A stretch of DNA of 64,000 bases from Laguncularia racemosa. Taxonomy: Eukaryota; Streptophyta; Magnoliopsida; Myrtales; Combretaceae. A program made the translations under genes and the position numbers. The notes under the pieces were generated by a model. The model did not search any database, was not told where the DNA came from, and worked only from the letters and a program-made list of their open reading frames with translations. Of this stretch, positions 11,332 through 25,777 are shown one piece after another. The stretch spans positions 1 through 64,000 of the forward strand of contig JBBMOL010000551.1 of assembly GCA_037954665.1 (NCBI GenBank), written 5' to 3'. How positions within the stretch are numbered: position 1 is the first letter of the stretch; every line of letters begins with the position of its first letter.

Positions 11332-13883
11332 CACCTCAAATAATCATTAAGTATGTTGCAGACTAGTCCTATATAGAGCCAGCAAAAACCTCAAAGCATT
11401 TAGAAAATCACTCATCATGATAATACAATTAGTTGCTAATGAAGTATCTTGACTAAATTTTTCTGTTTTTTAATATGTTATAAAATTTCATATAGAGTAA
11501 TCTATTTTGCTGTTATAATATTTTATGCAATTATTATAATTACAAGAATGTAAAATATTATATTTATCATCAGATGCATAGAAAGAATAGAATTGCAATT
11601 CCACCGATTCAAAACTAGTACAAAAAATCCCACTTAAAGTTAACACAAAAAATTCCCTAAGGAATCACAATTTTGGCTTTTAAAATCACCTTCAAACATA
11701 GGAAATGCTGAAATGGAATAGAATCTTGACTTTCTCACAGGTCTATTCACGCGTAAACGCATAATAACAGCATCATAAACAAATATAGTGGAATAAATTT
11801 AAGGAAATTCGATAATGATACCATCAAAAAATATAATAGATAGAAACATAAAATATAAAAGTTAAAGTCTTTTGAAATCAGATATAATAATATAGAGAAT
11901 AGATCATACCGCAAGATTGATTTGTTTTATGAAGGAGAATGGCATACATACAGTAAGGGGAAGAAACTTTGACTTTGTTATCATCTTAATGCAATAGAAC
12001 AAGTCTAAGAAGAATGAAAAATATTATATTATAGAAGTGCTACTTGGATTCCTCCATCATTTTTGACCACTCAATAAGAAGAAAATTAATGGGTTATTTA
12101 TTTGGAAGTAACATAGGAGAAATAGAATAGTTATTCGCTCTCAACTATTTATTACCTTATTTACTTGGAAAAACGAGGTGGGGATTTTAATTCTTGGGCT
12201 TTTCTATTCCCATTTTATTAGGAATAGGCATTACTAAATAAAAGGTGGAATTTTTTTTCTCTCTACATTGGGAATAAAAAGTTTAAACATTATGTCCGTT
12301 ATACCCTTATTAATGTTGCAATTAATGATTAAATGGGAGCAAATTAGTAATTTTATTTGTATTTCTTGCTTAATACCAAGTTAAATCAAACGCTAAAAAA
12401 TTATATGAAGAAAACATTATTATAAAAATTCTTAACCTATTCTTGATAATAGTTATTTCAAAGCATGACTTTTCCATTCCCAGTTGATTTCATTCCTAAA
12501 AGTAAACGTCTCATAAAAGTGATCTTATATAAACTAGCAACTCCATATGTGGGCACACAAGAAGTAAAAGAATAGTTAGTTATAAAGCAAAACAAGTAAT
12601 ACCTGGCTCTTTCTTGTACAATCAAAGAAAACTATAAGACAAAATTTATACTTGAAAAAAAATGAATTAATGAATGAATTGCTCTAAACTTTGCGATGAT
12701 ACCGCACAAAAGAATATTTTTCTCAATGTAATTCTTCTCTCTTCTTCTCGAAATTCATTCCTCCCACCAAAAGATCATGGTTTAGTACATAATCTCTTGG
12801 TGGAAGGAGTGGATGTAGAGACATGAGGAAGTTATGACTTGAAATTCGAAATGGAAATTTGAGCATTCTATGACTTATGATGATTCCGTCATTTCCTTTG
12901 TTTCTTCTTTTAGTACATCAACTCTCACTCTCTCTCTCTCTCTCTCTGTTTTCCTCATACCTACATATATATAATAATAATAAAGGATGAAACCCTTCCT
13001 ACTTTTTAGGGGTTCTAAAATTTCAAGCAAATTATTCCACATCTTTTATCAAATAAAATATATAACAAGGCGAATAGTGGATTTTTTTGACGTAAAAAAA
13101 GATTTACTATTATCTTTTTTTTTATCTCTGCCTAAATCTTCTCTTCACCTATTTAAATTTTTTATAATCACTACTAGATGCACTAATTTCACCTAAAAAA
13201 ATCGCATAGTCTAATATAAATTCAAACACTGATCAAACAAAGAAAAACAAAATATAACATTATTGTTCCTCATATAATTATTGACTACGAAGTTGACATG
13301 TCTTATATAGAGCCAATAAAAAAAATCGAAGTTATTAGAAAATGACTTACATTGATAATACAATTAGTTGCTAACGAAGTATCTTGATGAAAATTTTATG
13401 TTTTCTTTTATATAATTTCAAAAGACTTAGCTTTCATAGTCTATAAGAATATATTACTCTATATTGCTTAATCTACTAAAACAAATCCACTGATAAAAAA
13501 AAAATATTCTTATAGTTGCTATAGACATAACAACATATATACAACTTTCAAACATTACAATATTTGATTATTTTTATTATACATGTATAAATACTAATTT
13601 TAGTTTATTTTATTTATTTAGATGTAATATCAAAAAGGTTATAACCAATATTTCATTGGAAAGTTTTTAGATAATACTTAAAAACTTTAAATTACTTTTA
13701 CATTTATTGTTTTGTTGAAAAAAAATACTGTGATAATTTGAACTTATTGTTTCATCAATTTTTTTTTTTTTTTTGTTTATCAGTGCATTGTGTAGGCTTT
13801 TAGCAAGTTTTAGCTAAATAAGTAACATAGTCTAATAGAAATTTAAACAATCAAACTAATAGAAAAAATATATGATATTATAG
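11332..13883. repeat. 2.5-kb repeat, copy 4 (type A)
   Basis: Length 2552 bp. It has type A markers and retains the 9-bp tctcttctt motif (near 12738) missing from copies 1-3. Confidence 0.9.
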
Positions 13884-16431
13884 CACCTCAAATAATCATT
13901 AAGTATGTTGCAGACTAGTCCTATATAGAGCCAGCAAAAACCTCAAAGCATTTAGAAAATCACTCATCATGATAATACAATTAGTTGCTAATGAAGTATC
14001 TTGACTAAATTTTTCTGTTTTTTAATATGTTATAAAATTTCATATAGAGTAATCTATTTTGCTGTTATAATATTTTATGCAATTATTATAATTACAAGAA
14101 TGTAGAAATATTATATTTATCATGAGATGCATAGAAAGAATAGAATTGCAATTTCACCGATTCAAAACTAGTACAAAAATCCCACTTAAAGTTAACACAA
14201 AAAATTCCCTAAGGAATCACAATTTTGGCTTTTAAAATCACTTTCAAACATAGGAAATGCTGAAATGGAATAGAATCTTGACTTTCTCACAGGTCTATTC
14301 ACGCGTAAACGCATAATAACAGCATCATAAACAAATATAGTGGAATAAATTTAAGGAAATTCGATAATGATACCATCAAAAAATATAATAGATAGAAACA
14401 AAAAATATAAAAGTTAAAGTCTTTTGAAATCAGATATAATAATAGAGAGAATAGATCATACCGCAAGATTGATTTGTTTTATGAAGGAGAATAGCATACA
14501 TACAGTAAGGGGAGAAACTTTGACTTTGTTATCATCTTAATGCAACAGAACAAGTCTAAGAAGAATGAAAAATATTATATTATAGAAGTGCTACTTGGAT
14601 TCCTCCATCATTTTTGACCACTCAATAAGAAGAAAATTAATGGGTTATTTATTTGGAAGTAACAGAGGAGAAATAGAATAGTTCTTTGCTCTCAACTATT
14701 TATTACCTTATTTACTTGGAAAAACGAGGTGGGGATTTTAATTCTTGGGCTTTTCTATTCCCATTTTATTAGGAATAGGCATTACTAAATAAAAGGTGGA
14801 ATTTTTTTTTCTCTGGAATAAAAAGTTTAAACATTATGTCCGTTATACCCTTATTAATGTTGCAACTAATGATTAAATGGGAGCAAATTAGTAATTTTAT
14901 TTGTATTTCTTGCTTAATACCAAGTTAAATTAAACACTAAAAAATTATATGAAGAAAACATTATTATAAAAATTCTTAACCTATTCTTGATAATAGTTAT
15001 TTCAAAGCATGACTTTTCCATTCCCGGTTGATTTCATTCCTAAAAGTAAACGTCTCATAAAAGTGATCTTATATAAACTAGCAACTCCATATGTGGGCAC
15101 ACAAGAAGTAAAAGAATAGTTAGTTATAAAGCAAAACAAGTAATACCTGGCTCTTTCTTGTACAATCAAAGAAAACTATAAGACAAAATTTATACTTGAA
15201 AAAAAATGAATTAATGAATGAATTGCTCTAAACTTTGCGATGATACCGCACAAAAGAATATTTTTCTCAATGCAATTCTTCTCTCTTCTTCTCGAAATTC
15301 ATTCCTCCCACCAAAAGATCATGGTTTAGTACATAATCTCTTGGTGGAAGGAGTGGATGTAGAGACATGAGGAAGTTATGACTTGAAATTCGAAATGGAA
15401 ATTTGAGCATTCTATGACTTATGATGATTGCGTCATTTTCTTTGTTTCTTCTTTTAGTACATCAACTCTCACTCTCTCTCTCTCTCTCTCTGTTTTCCTC
15501 ATACCTACATATATATAATAATAATAAAGGGAGAAACCCTTCCTACTTTTTAGGGGTTCTGAAATTTCAAGTAAATTATTCCACATCTTTTATCAAATAA
15601 AATATATAACAAGGCGAATAGTGGATTTTTTTGACGTAAAAAAAGATTTACTATTATCTTTTTTTTTATCTCTGACTAAATCTTCTCTTCACCTATTTAA
15701 ATTTTTTATAATCATTACTAGATGCACTAATTTCACCTAAAAAAATCGCATAGTCTAATATAAATTCAAACACTGATCAAACAAAGAAAAACAAAATATA
15801 ACATTATTGTACCTCAAATAATTATTGACTACGAAGTTGACATGTCTTATATAGAGCCAATAAAAAAAATCGAAGTTATTAGAAAATGACTTACATTGAT
15901 AATACAATTAGTTGCTAACGAAGTATCTTGATGAAAATTTTATGTTTTCTTTTATATAATTTCAAAAGACTTAGCTTTCATAGTCTATAAGAATATATTA
16001 CTCTATATTGCTTAATCTACTAAAACAAATCCACTGATAAAAAAAAATATTCTTGTAGTTGCTATAGACATAACAACATATATACAACTTTCAAACATTA
16101 CAATATTTGATTATTTTTATTATACATGTATAAATACTAATTTTAGTTTATTTTATTTATTTAGATGTAATATCAAAAAGGGTTATAACCAATATTTCAT
16201 TGGAAAGTTTTTAGATAATACTTAAAAACTTTAAATTACATTTACATTTATTGTTTTGTTGAAAAAAAATACTGTCATAATTTGAACTTATTGTTTCATC
16301 AATTTTTTTTTTTTTTGTTTTTGTTTATCAGTGCATTGTGTAGGCTTTTAGCAAGTTTTAGCTAAATAAGTAACATAGTCTAATAGAAATTTAAACAATC
16401 AAACTAATAAAAAATATATATGATATTATAG
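13884..16431. repeat. 2.5-kb repeat, copy 5 (type B)
   Basis: Length 2548 bp. It has the type B markers ctctggaataa and ttctttgctc but keeps the 9-bp tctcttctt motif, so it combines features of copies 2-3 and copy 4. Confidence 0.9.
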
Positions 16432-18991
16432 CACCACAAATAATCATTAAGTATGTTGCCGACTAGTCCTATATAGAGCCAGCAAAAACCTCAAAGCATT
16501 TAGAAAATCACTCATCATGATAATACAATTAGTTGCTAATGAAGTATCTTGACTAAATTTTTCTGTTTTTTAATATGTTATAAAATTTCATATAGAGTAA
16601 TCTATTTTGCTGTTATAATATTTTATGCAATTATTATAATTACAAGAATGTAGAAATATTATATTTATCATCAGATGCATAGAAAGAATAGAATTGCAAT
16701 TCCACCGATTCAAAACTAGTACAAAAATCCCACTTAAAGTTAACACAAAAAATTCCCTAAGGAATCACAATTTTGGCTTTTAAAATCACTTTCAAACATA
16801 GGAAATGCTGAAATGGAATAGAATCTTGACTTTCTCACAGGTCTATTCACGCGTAAACGCATAATAACAGCATCATAAACAAAAATAGTGGAATAAATTT
16901 AAGTAAATTCGATAATGATACCATCAAAAAATATAATAGATAGAAACATAAAATATAAAAGTTAAAGTCTTTTGAAATCAGATATAATAATAGAGAGAAT
17001 AGATCATACCGCAAGATTGATTTGTTTTATGAAGGAGAATAGCATACATACAGTAAGGGGAAGAAACTTTGACTTTGTTATCATCTTAATGCAACAGAAC
17101 AAGTCTAAGAAGAATGAAAAATATTATATTATAGAAGTGCTACTTGGATTCCTCCATCATTTTTGACCACTCAATAAGAAGAAAATTAATGGGTTATTTA
17201 TTTGGAAGTAACAGAGGAGAAATAGAATAGTTATTCGCTCTCAACTATTTATTACCTTAATTACTTGGAAAAACGAGGTGGGGATTTTTATTCTTGGGCT
17301 TTTCTATTCCCATTTTATTAGGAATAGGCATTACTAAATAAAAGGTGGAATTTTTTTTCTCTCTACATTGGGAATAAAAAGTTTAAACATTATGTCCGTT
17401 ATACCCTTATTAATGTTGCAACTAATGATTAAATGGGAGCAAATTAGTAATTTTATTTGTATTTCTTGCTTAATACCAAGTTAAATTAAACACTAAAAAA
17501 TTATATGAAGAAAACATTATTATAAAAATTCTTAACCTATTCTTGATAATAGATATTTCAAAGCATGACTTTTCCATTCCCAGTTGATTTCATTCCTAAA
17601 AGTAAACGTCTCATAAAAGTGATCTTATATAAACTAGCAACTCCATATGTGGGCACACAAGAAGTAAAAGAATAGTTAGTTATAAAGCAAAACAAGTAAT
17701 ACCTGGCTCTTTCTTGTACAATCAAAGAAAACTATAAGACAAAATTTATACTTGAAAAAAAATGAATTAATGAATGAATTGCTCTAAACTTTGCGATGAT
17801 ACCGCACAAAAGAATATTTTTCTCAATGCAATTCTTCTCTCTTCTTCTCGACGTTCATTCCTCCCACCAAAAGATCATGGTTTAGTACATAATCTCTTGG
17901 TGGATGGAGTGGATGTAGTGACATGAGGAAGTTATGACTTGAAATTCGAAATGGAAATTTGAGCATTCTATGACTTATGATGATTCCATCATTTTCTTTG
18001 TTTCTTCTTTTAGTACATCAACTCTCACTCTCTCTCTCTCTCTCTGTTTTCCTCATACCTACATATATATAATAATAATAAAGGGAGAAACCCTTCCTAC
18101 TTTTTAGGGGTTCTAAAATTTCAAGTAAATTATTCCACATCTTTTATCAAACTAAAACATATAACAAGGCGAATAGTGGATTTTTTTGACGTAAGAAAAG
18201 ATTTACTATTATCTTTTTTTTTTTTCTCTGCCTAAATCTTCTCTTCACCTATTTAAATATTTTATAATCATTACTAGATGCACTAATTTCACCTAAAAAA
18301 ATCGCATAGTCTAATATAAATTCAAACACTGATCAAACAAAGAAAAACAAAATATAACATTATTGTACCTCAAATAATTATTGACTATGAAGTTGACATG
18401 TCATATATAGAGCCAATAAAAAAATCAAAGTTATTAGAAAATGACTTATGTTGATAATACAATTAGTTGCTAACGAAGTATCTTGATGAAAATTTTATGT
18501 TTTCTTTTATATAATTTCAAAAGAATTAGCTTTCATATTCAATAAGAATATATTGCTCTAAATTGCTTAATCTACTAAAACAAATCCACTGATAAAAAAA
18601 AATATTCTTGTAGTTGCTATAGACATAACAACATATATAAAACTTTCAAACATTAAAATATTTGATTATTTTTATTATATTTATTATACACGTATAAATA
18701 CTAATTTTAGTTTATTTTATTTATTTAAATGTAATATCAAAAAGGGTATAACCAATATTTCATTGGAAAGTTTTTAGATAATACTTAAAAACTTTAAATT
18801 ACATTTACATTTATGCTTTGTTGAAAAAAAATACTGTCATAATTTGAACTTATTGTTTCATCAATTTTTTTTTTTTGTTTTTATTTATCTGTGCATTGTG
18901 TAGGCTTTTAGCAAGTTTTAACTAAATAAGTAACACAGTCCAATAGAACTTTAAACAATCAAACTAATCAAAACAAAATATGATATTATAG
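16432..18991. repeat. 2.5-kb repeat, copy 6 (type A)
   Basis: Length 2560 bp. The left half is close to copy 4. The right half, from about 17850, shows increasing substitutions towards the form seen in copies 7-9 (for example an added ttattatatttattatac stretch near 18670), so similarity breaks down inside the copy. Confidence 0.9.
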
Positions 18992-21510
18992 CTCCTCAAA
19001 TAATCATTAAGTACGTTGCAGACTAGTCCTATATAGAGCTAGCAAAAAAAGCAAAGCATTTAGAAAATCACTCATCATGATAATACAATTAGTTGCTAGT
19101 GAAGTATCTTGAAAATTTTTTTATGTTTTTTAATATGCTATAAATTTTCATATAGAGTAATCTATTTTGCTGTTATAATATTTTATGCAGTTATTATAAT
19201 TACAAGAATATAGAAATATTATATTTATCATCAGATGCTTAGAAAGAATAGAATTTCAATTCCACCAATTAAAAACTAGTACAAAAATCCCACTTAAAGT
19301 TAACACAAAAAATTCCCTAAGGAATCACAATTTTGGCTTTTAAAATCACTTTCAAACATAGGAAATGCTGAAATGGAATAGAATCTTAACTTTCTCACAG
19401 GTCTATTCACGCGTAAACGCATAACAGCAGCGTCATAAACAAATATAGTTGAATAAATTTAAGGAAATTCGATAATGATACCATCAAAAAATATAATAGA
19501 TATGAACATAAAATATAAAAGTTAAAGTCTTTTGAAATCAGATATAATAATAGAGATAACAGGTCAAAACGCAAGATTGATTTGTTTTATGAAGGAGAAT
19601 AGCATACATACAGTAAGGGGAAGAAACTTTGACTTTGTTATCATCTTAATGCAACAAAACAAGTCTAAAAAGAGGGAAAAATATTATATTATAGAAGTAC
19701 TACTTGGATTCCTCCATCATTTTAGATCACTCAACAAGAAGAAAATTAATGGGTTATTTATTTGGAAGTAACAGAGGAGAAATGGAATAGCTATTCGCTC
19801 TCAACTATTTATTACCTTATTTACTTGGAAAAACGAGGTGGGGATTTTAATTCTTGGGCTTTTCTATTCCCATTTTATTGGGAATAGGCATTACTAAATA
19901 AAAAGTACAATTTTTTCTCTCTCTACAATGGGAATAAAAAGTTTAAACATTTTGTCCATTATACCTTTATTAATATTGCAATTAATGATTAAATGGGAGC
20001 AAATTAGTAACTTTGTTTGTATTTTTAGCTTAATACTATGTTAAAGTAAGCCCTGAAAAATTATGTGAACAAAACATTACTATAGAAATTCCTAACCTAT
20101 TCTTGATAGTAGTTATTTCAAAGCATGACTTTTCTATTCCCAATTGATTTCATTCCTAAATGTAAACGTGTCATAAAAGTGATCTTACATAAACTAGCAA
20201 CTCCATATGTGGGCACACAAGAAGTAAAAGAATAGTTTGTCATGTACAATCAAAGAAAACTATAACACAAAATTTAAACTTGAAAAAAAATGAATTAATG
20301 AATGAATTGCTCTAAACTTTACGACGATACCGCATAAACGAATACTATTCTCTATCCAATTCTTCTCTCTTCTTCTCGACATTCATTCCTCCCACCAAAA
20401 GATCATGGTTTAGTACATAATCTCTTGGCGGAAAGCGTGGATGTAGAGACATGAGGAAGTTATGACTTGAAATTTGAAATGGAAAGTCGAGCATTGTATG
20501 ACTTATGATGATTGCTTTATTTTCTCTGTTTCTTCTTTTTGTACACCAACTCTGTGTGTGTGTGTGTGTGTGTTTTTCTTATACCTACATATATATAATA
20601 ATAATAAAGGGGGAAACCCTACCTACTTTTTAGGGGTTCTAAAATTTTAATTAAATTATTCCACATCTTTTATCAAATAAAATATATAACAGGGCGAATA
20701 GTAGATTTTTTTTTACGTAAAAAAAGATTTACTATTATCTTTTTCTTTTCTCTGTCTAAATCTTCTCTTTGCCTATTTACATTTTTTATAATCAATACTA
20801 GATGCACTAATTTCACCTAAAAAAATTGCATAGCCTAATATAAATTCAAACATTGATGAAACAAAGAAAAACAAAATATAACATTATTGTACCTCAAATA
20901 ATTATTGAGTACGAAGTTGACATGTCTTATATAGAGCCAGTAAAAAAAATCAAAGTTATTAGAAAATGACTTACGTTGATAATACAATTAGTTGCTAACG
21001 AAGTATCTTGATGAAAATTTTATGTTTTCTTTTATATAATTTCAAAAGACTTAGCTTTCATATTCTATTAGAATATATTACTCTAAATTGCTTAATCTAC
21101 TAAAACAAATCCACTGATAAAAAAAATTCTTGTAGTTGCTATAGACATAACAACATATATACAACTTTCAAACTTTACAATATTTGATTATTTTATTATA
21201 TTTATTATACACTCATAAACAGTAATTTTAGTATATTTTATTTATTTAGATGTTATATCAAAAAGGGTATGACCAATATTTCATTGGAAAGTTTTTGGAT
21301 AATACTTAAGAACTTTAAATTACATTTACATTTATTGTTTTGTTGAAAAAAAATACTATCATAATTTGAACTTATTGTTTCATCATTTTTTTTTTGTTTT
21401 TATTTATCTGTGCATTGTGTAGGCTTTTAGAAAGTTTTAACTAAATAAGTAACATAGTCCAATAGAAATTTAAACAATCAAATTAATCAAAACAAAATAT
21501 GATAATATAG
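18992..21510. repeat. 2.5-kb repeat, copy 7 (diverged)
   Basis: Length 2519 bp. Many substitutions relative to copies 1-6. The (CT)n tract is replaced by a (TG)n tract at about 20553-20572. The segment containing 'agttataaagcaaaacaagtaatacctggc' in other copies is deleted near 20236. Confidence 0.9.
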
Positions 21511-24075
21511 CACCTCAAATAATCTTTAAGTACGTTGCAGACTAGTCCTATATAGAGCAAGGAAAAAAATCAAAGCTTCTAGAAAATCACTCATCATGAT
21601 AATACAATTAGTTGCTAATGAAGCATCTTGACTAAATTTTTCTGTTTTTTAATATGTTATAAATTTTCATATAGAGTAATCTATTTTGCTGTTATAATAT
21701 TTTATGCAATTATTATAATTACAAGAATATAGAAATGTTATATTTATCATAAGATGTATACAAAGAATAGAATTGCAATTCCACCCCTTCAAAACTAGTA
21801 CAAAAATCCCACTCGAAGTTAAAATAAAAAATTCCCTAAGGAAACACAATTTTGGCTTTTAAAATCACATTCAAACATAAGAAATGATGAAATGGAATAG
21901 AATCACGATTTTCTCATAGGTCTATTCACGCGTAAACGCATAATAACAGCGTCATAAACAAATATAGTGGAATAAGTTTAAGAAAATTCGATAATGATAC
22001 CATGAAAAAATATAATAGATAAAAACATAAAATATAAAAGTTAAAGCCTTTTGAAATCATATGTAATAATAGAGATAATAGATCACAATGCAGGATTGAT
22101 TTGTTTTATGAAGGAGAATAGCATACATACAGTAAGGGGAAGAAACTTTGACTTTGCTATCATCTTGATGCAATAGAACAAGTCTAAAAAGAAGGGAAAA
22201 ATATTTTATTATAGAGGTACTACTTGGATTCCTCCATCATTTTAGATCACTCAATAAGAAGAAAATTAATGGGTTATTTATTTGGAAGTAACAGAGGAGA
22301 ACTAGAATAGCTAGTCACTCACAACTATTTATTACCTTATTTACTTGGAAAAATGAGCTGGGGATTTTTATTCTTGGGCTTTTCTATTCCCATTTTATTG
22401 GGAATAGGCATTACTAAATAAAAGGTGAAAATTTTTTTTCTCTCTACAATGGGAATAAAAAGCTTAAACATTATGTTCATTATACCCTTATTAATATAGC
22501 AATTAATGATTAAATGGCAGCAAATTAGTAATTTTGTTTGTATTTCTAGCTTAATACTAAGTTAAAGTAAACACTGAAAAATTATGTGAAGAAAACATTA
22601 TTATAAAAATTCCTAACCTATTCTTGATAGTAGTTATTTCAAAGCTTGACTTTTATATTCTCAGTTGATTTCATTCCTAAATGTAAATGTGTCATAAAAG
22701 TGATCTTACATAAACTAGCAACTCCATATGTGGGCAGACAAGAAGTAAAAGAATAGTTAGTTATAAAGCAAAACAAGTAATACCTGGCTATTTCATGTAC
22801 AATCAAAGAAAACTATAAGACAAAATTTATACTTGCAAAAAAATGAATTACGGAATGAATTGCTCTAAACTTTACGACGATACCGCACAAAAGAATACTT
22901 TTCTCTATGCAATTCTTCTCTCTTCTTCTCGACATTCATTCCTCCCTCCAAAAGATCATGGTTTAGTACATAATCTCTTGCTGGAAGGAGTGGATGTAGA
23001 GACATGAGGAAGTTATGACTTGTAATTTGAAATGGAATGTTGAGCATTCTATGACTTATGATGATTGCATTATTTTCTTTGTTTGTTCTTTTAGTACATC
23101 AACTCTCACTCTCTCTCTCACTCTCTTTTTCTGTTTTTCTCATACCTACGTATATATAATAATAATAAAGGGAGAAACCCTACCTACTTTTTAGGGGTTC
23201 TAAAATTTCAATTAAATTATTCCACATCTTTTATCAAATAAAATATATAACAGGGCGAATAGTGGATTTTTTCTTACATAAAAAAAGATTTACTATTATC
23301 TTTTTCTTTTCTCTGTCTAAATCTTCTCTTTGCCTATTTACATTTTTTTTAATCATTACTAGATGCACTAATTTCACCTAAAAAAATTGCATAGCCTAAT
23401 ATAAATTCAAACACTGATCAGACAAAGAAAAACAAAATATAACATTATTGTACCTCAAATAATTATTGAGTACGAAGTTGACAAGTCTTATATAGAGCCA
23501 ATAAAAAAAATCAAAGTTATTAGAAAATCATTTACGTTGATAATACAATTAGTTGCTAACTAAGTATCTTAATGAAAATTTTATGTTTTCTTTTATATAA
23601 TTTCGAAAGACCTAGCTTTCATATTCTATTAGAATATATTACTCTAGATTGCTTAATCTACTAAAAGAAATCCACTGATGAAAAAAATATTCTTGTAGTT
23701 GCTATAGACAAAACAACATATATACAACTTTCAAACTTTACAATATTTGATTATTTTATTATATTTATTATACACTCATAAACAGTAATTTTAGTTTATT
23801 TTATTTATTTGGATGGTATATCAAAAAGGGTATAACCAATATTTCATTGGAAAGTTTTTGGATAAAACTTAAAAACTTTAAATTACATTTTCATTTATTG
23901 TTTTGTTGAAAAAAAATACTGTCATAATTTGAACTTATTGTTTCATCAATTTTTTTTTTTGTTTTTATTTATCCATGCATTGTGTAGGCTTTTAGCAAAT
24001 TTTAACAAAATAAGTAACATAGTCCAATAGAAATTTAAACAATCAAATTAATCAAAACAAAATATGATATTATAG
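21511..24075. repeat. 2.5-kb repeat, copy 8 (diverged)
   Basis: Length 2565 bp. It shares many variants with copies 7 and 9, such as ctctctacaatggg and cattcctaaatgtaaatgtg, and is clearly separate from copies 1-6. Confidence 0.9.
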
Positions 24076-25777
24076 CACCTCAAATAATCTTTAAGTACGT
24101 TGCAGACTAGTCCTATATAGAGCCAGCAAAAAAAATCAAAGCTTTTAGAAAATCACTAATCAAGATAATACAATTAGTTGCTAATGAAGTATCGTGACTA
24201 AAATTTTATGTTTTTTAATATGTTATAAGTTTTCATATAGAGTAATCTATTTTGCTGTTATAATATTTTATGCAATTATTATAATTACAAGAATATAGAA
24301 ATGTTATATTTATCATCAGATGTGTAGAAAGAATAGAATTGCAATTCCACCCCTTCAAAACTAGTACAAAAATCCCACTTGAAGTTAAAATAAAAAATTC
24401 CCTAAGGAATCACAATTTTGGCTTTTAAAATCACTTTCAAAAATAGGAAATGTTGAAATGGAATAGAATCTTGATTTTCTGATAGGTCTATTCACGCATA
24501 AACGCATAATAACAGCGTCATAAACAAATATAGTGGAATAAATTTAAGGAAATTCGATAATGATACCATCGAAAAATATAATAGATAAAAACATAAAATA
24601 TAAAAGTTAAAGTCTTTTGAAATCATATGTAATAATAGAGATAATAGATCAGAACGCAGGATTGATTTGTTTTATGAAGGAGAATAGCATACATACAGTA
24701 AGGGGAAGAAACTTTGACTTCGCTATCATCTTGATGCAATTGAACAAGTCTAAAAAGAAGGACAAAAATATTTTATTATAGAAGTACTACTTGGATTCCT
24801 CCATCATTTTAGATCACTCAATAAGAAGAAAATTAATGGGTTGTTTATTTGGAAGTAACAGAGGAGAAATAGAATAGCTAGTCACTCTCAACTATTTATT
24901 ACCTTATTTACTTGGAAAAACAAGGTGGGGATTTTAATTCTTGGGCTTTTCTATTCCCATTTTATTGGGAATAGGCATTACTAAATAAAAGGTGGAATTT
25001 TTTTTTCTCTCTACAATGGGAATAAAAAGTTTAAACATTATGTCCATTATACCTTTATTAATTTTGCAATTAATGATTAAATGGGAGCAAATTAGCAATT
25101 TCATTTGTATTTCTAGCTTAATACTAAGTTAAAGTAAACACTGAAAAATTATGTGAAGAAAACATTATTATAAAAATTCCTAACCTATTCTTGATAGTAG
25201 TTATTTCAAAGCATGACTTTTCTATTCCTAGTTGATTTCATTCCTAAATGTAAATGTGTCATAAAAGTTATCTTAAATAAACTAGCAACTCCATATGTGG
25301 GCACACAAGATGTAAAAGAATAGTTAGTTATAAAGCAAAACAAGTAATATTTGGCTATTTCATGTACAATCAAAGAAAACTATAAGACAAAATTTATACT
25401 TGAAAAAAAATGAAATAATGAATGAATTGCTCTAAACTTTATGACGATGCCACACAAAAGAGTACTTTTCTCTATGCAATTCTTCTCTCTTCTTCTTGAC
25501 ATTCATTCGTCCCACCAAAAGATCATGGTTTAGTACATAATCTCTTGGCAGAAGGAGTGGATGTAGAGACATGAGGAAGTTATGACTTGAAATTCAAAAT
25601 GGAAAGTTGAGCATTCTATTATTTCTGATGATTGCATTATTTTCTTTGTTTCTTCTTTTAGTACATCAACTCTCACTCTCTCTCTTTCTCTCTTTGCTTT
25701 TCTCATACCTACGTATATATAATAATAATAAAGGGAGAAACCCTACCTACTTTTTAGGGGTTCTAAAATTTCAAGTA
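24076..25777. repeat. 2.5-kb repeat, copy 9 (partial, diverged)
   Basis: Length 1702 bp. The copy is truncated just after ttctaaaatttcaagta, about two thirds through the unit, where the 145-bp repeat begins. No target-site duplication or terminal repeat is visible at the break. Confidence 0.9.

Larger units (their letters stand above)
3731..25777. repeat. Tandem array of 2.5-kb repeats (8 full and 1 partial copy)
   Basis: Unit starts, fixed at the motif cacctcaaataatc, fall at 3731, 6264, 8799, 11332, 13884, 16432, 18992, 21511 and 24076, so periods are 2519-2565 bp. All copies are head to tail. Each unit holds a second related start (tacctcaaataattattg) about 1.91 kb in, so a unit is a 1.91-kb part plus a 0.62-kb part sharing its first roughly 150 bp and flank. 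Each unit also carries a (CT)n tract and short fold-back sequences such as CTATTCC...GGAATAG. No open frame resembles a known protein. Copies 1-6 are nearly identical; 7-9 are visibly more diverged. The array stops abruptly at 25777. Confidence 0.95.

Noticed and set aside
3731..25777. CRISPR array or phage-like repeat cluster
   Set aside because: The repeats are 2.5 kb, directly adjacent, in plant DNA, with no short repeat-spacer structure.
25700..25777. Helitron end at the border of the 2.5-kb array (ATAATAATAATAAAGGG-type text)
   Set aside because: No clear TC start, no CTRR end with a hairpin, and no Rep/helicase coding; the similarity is too weak.
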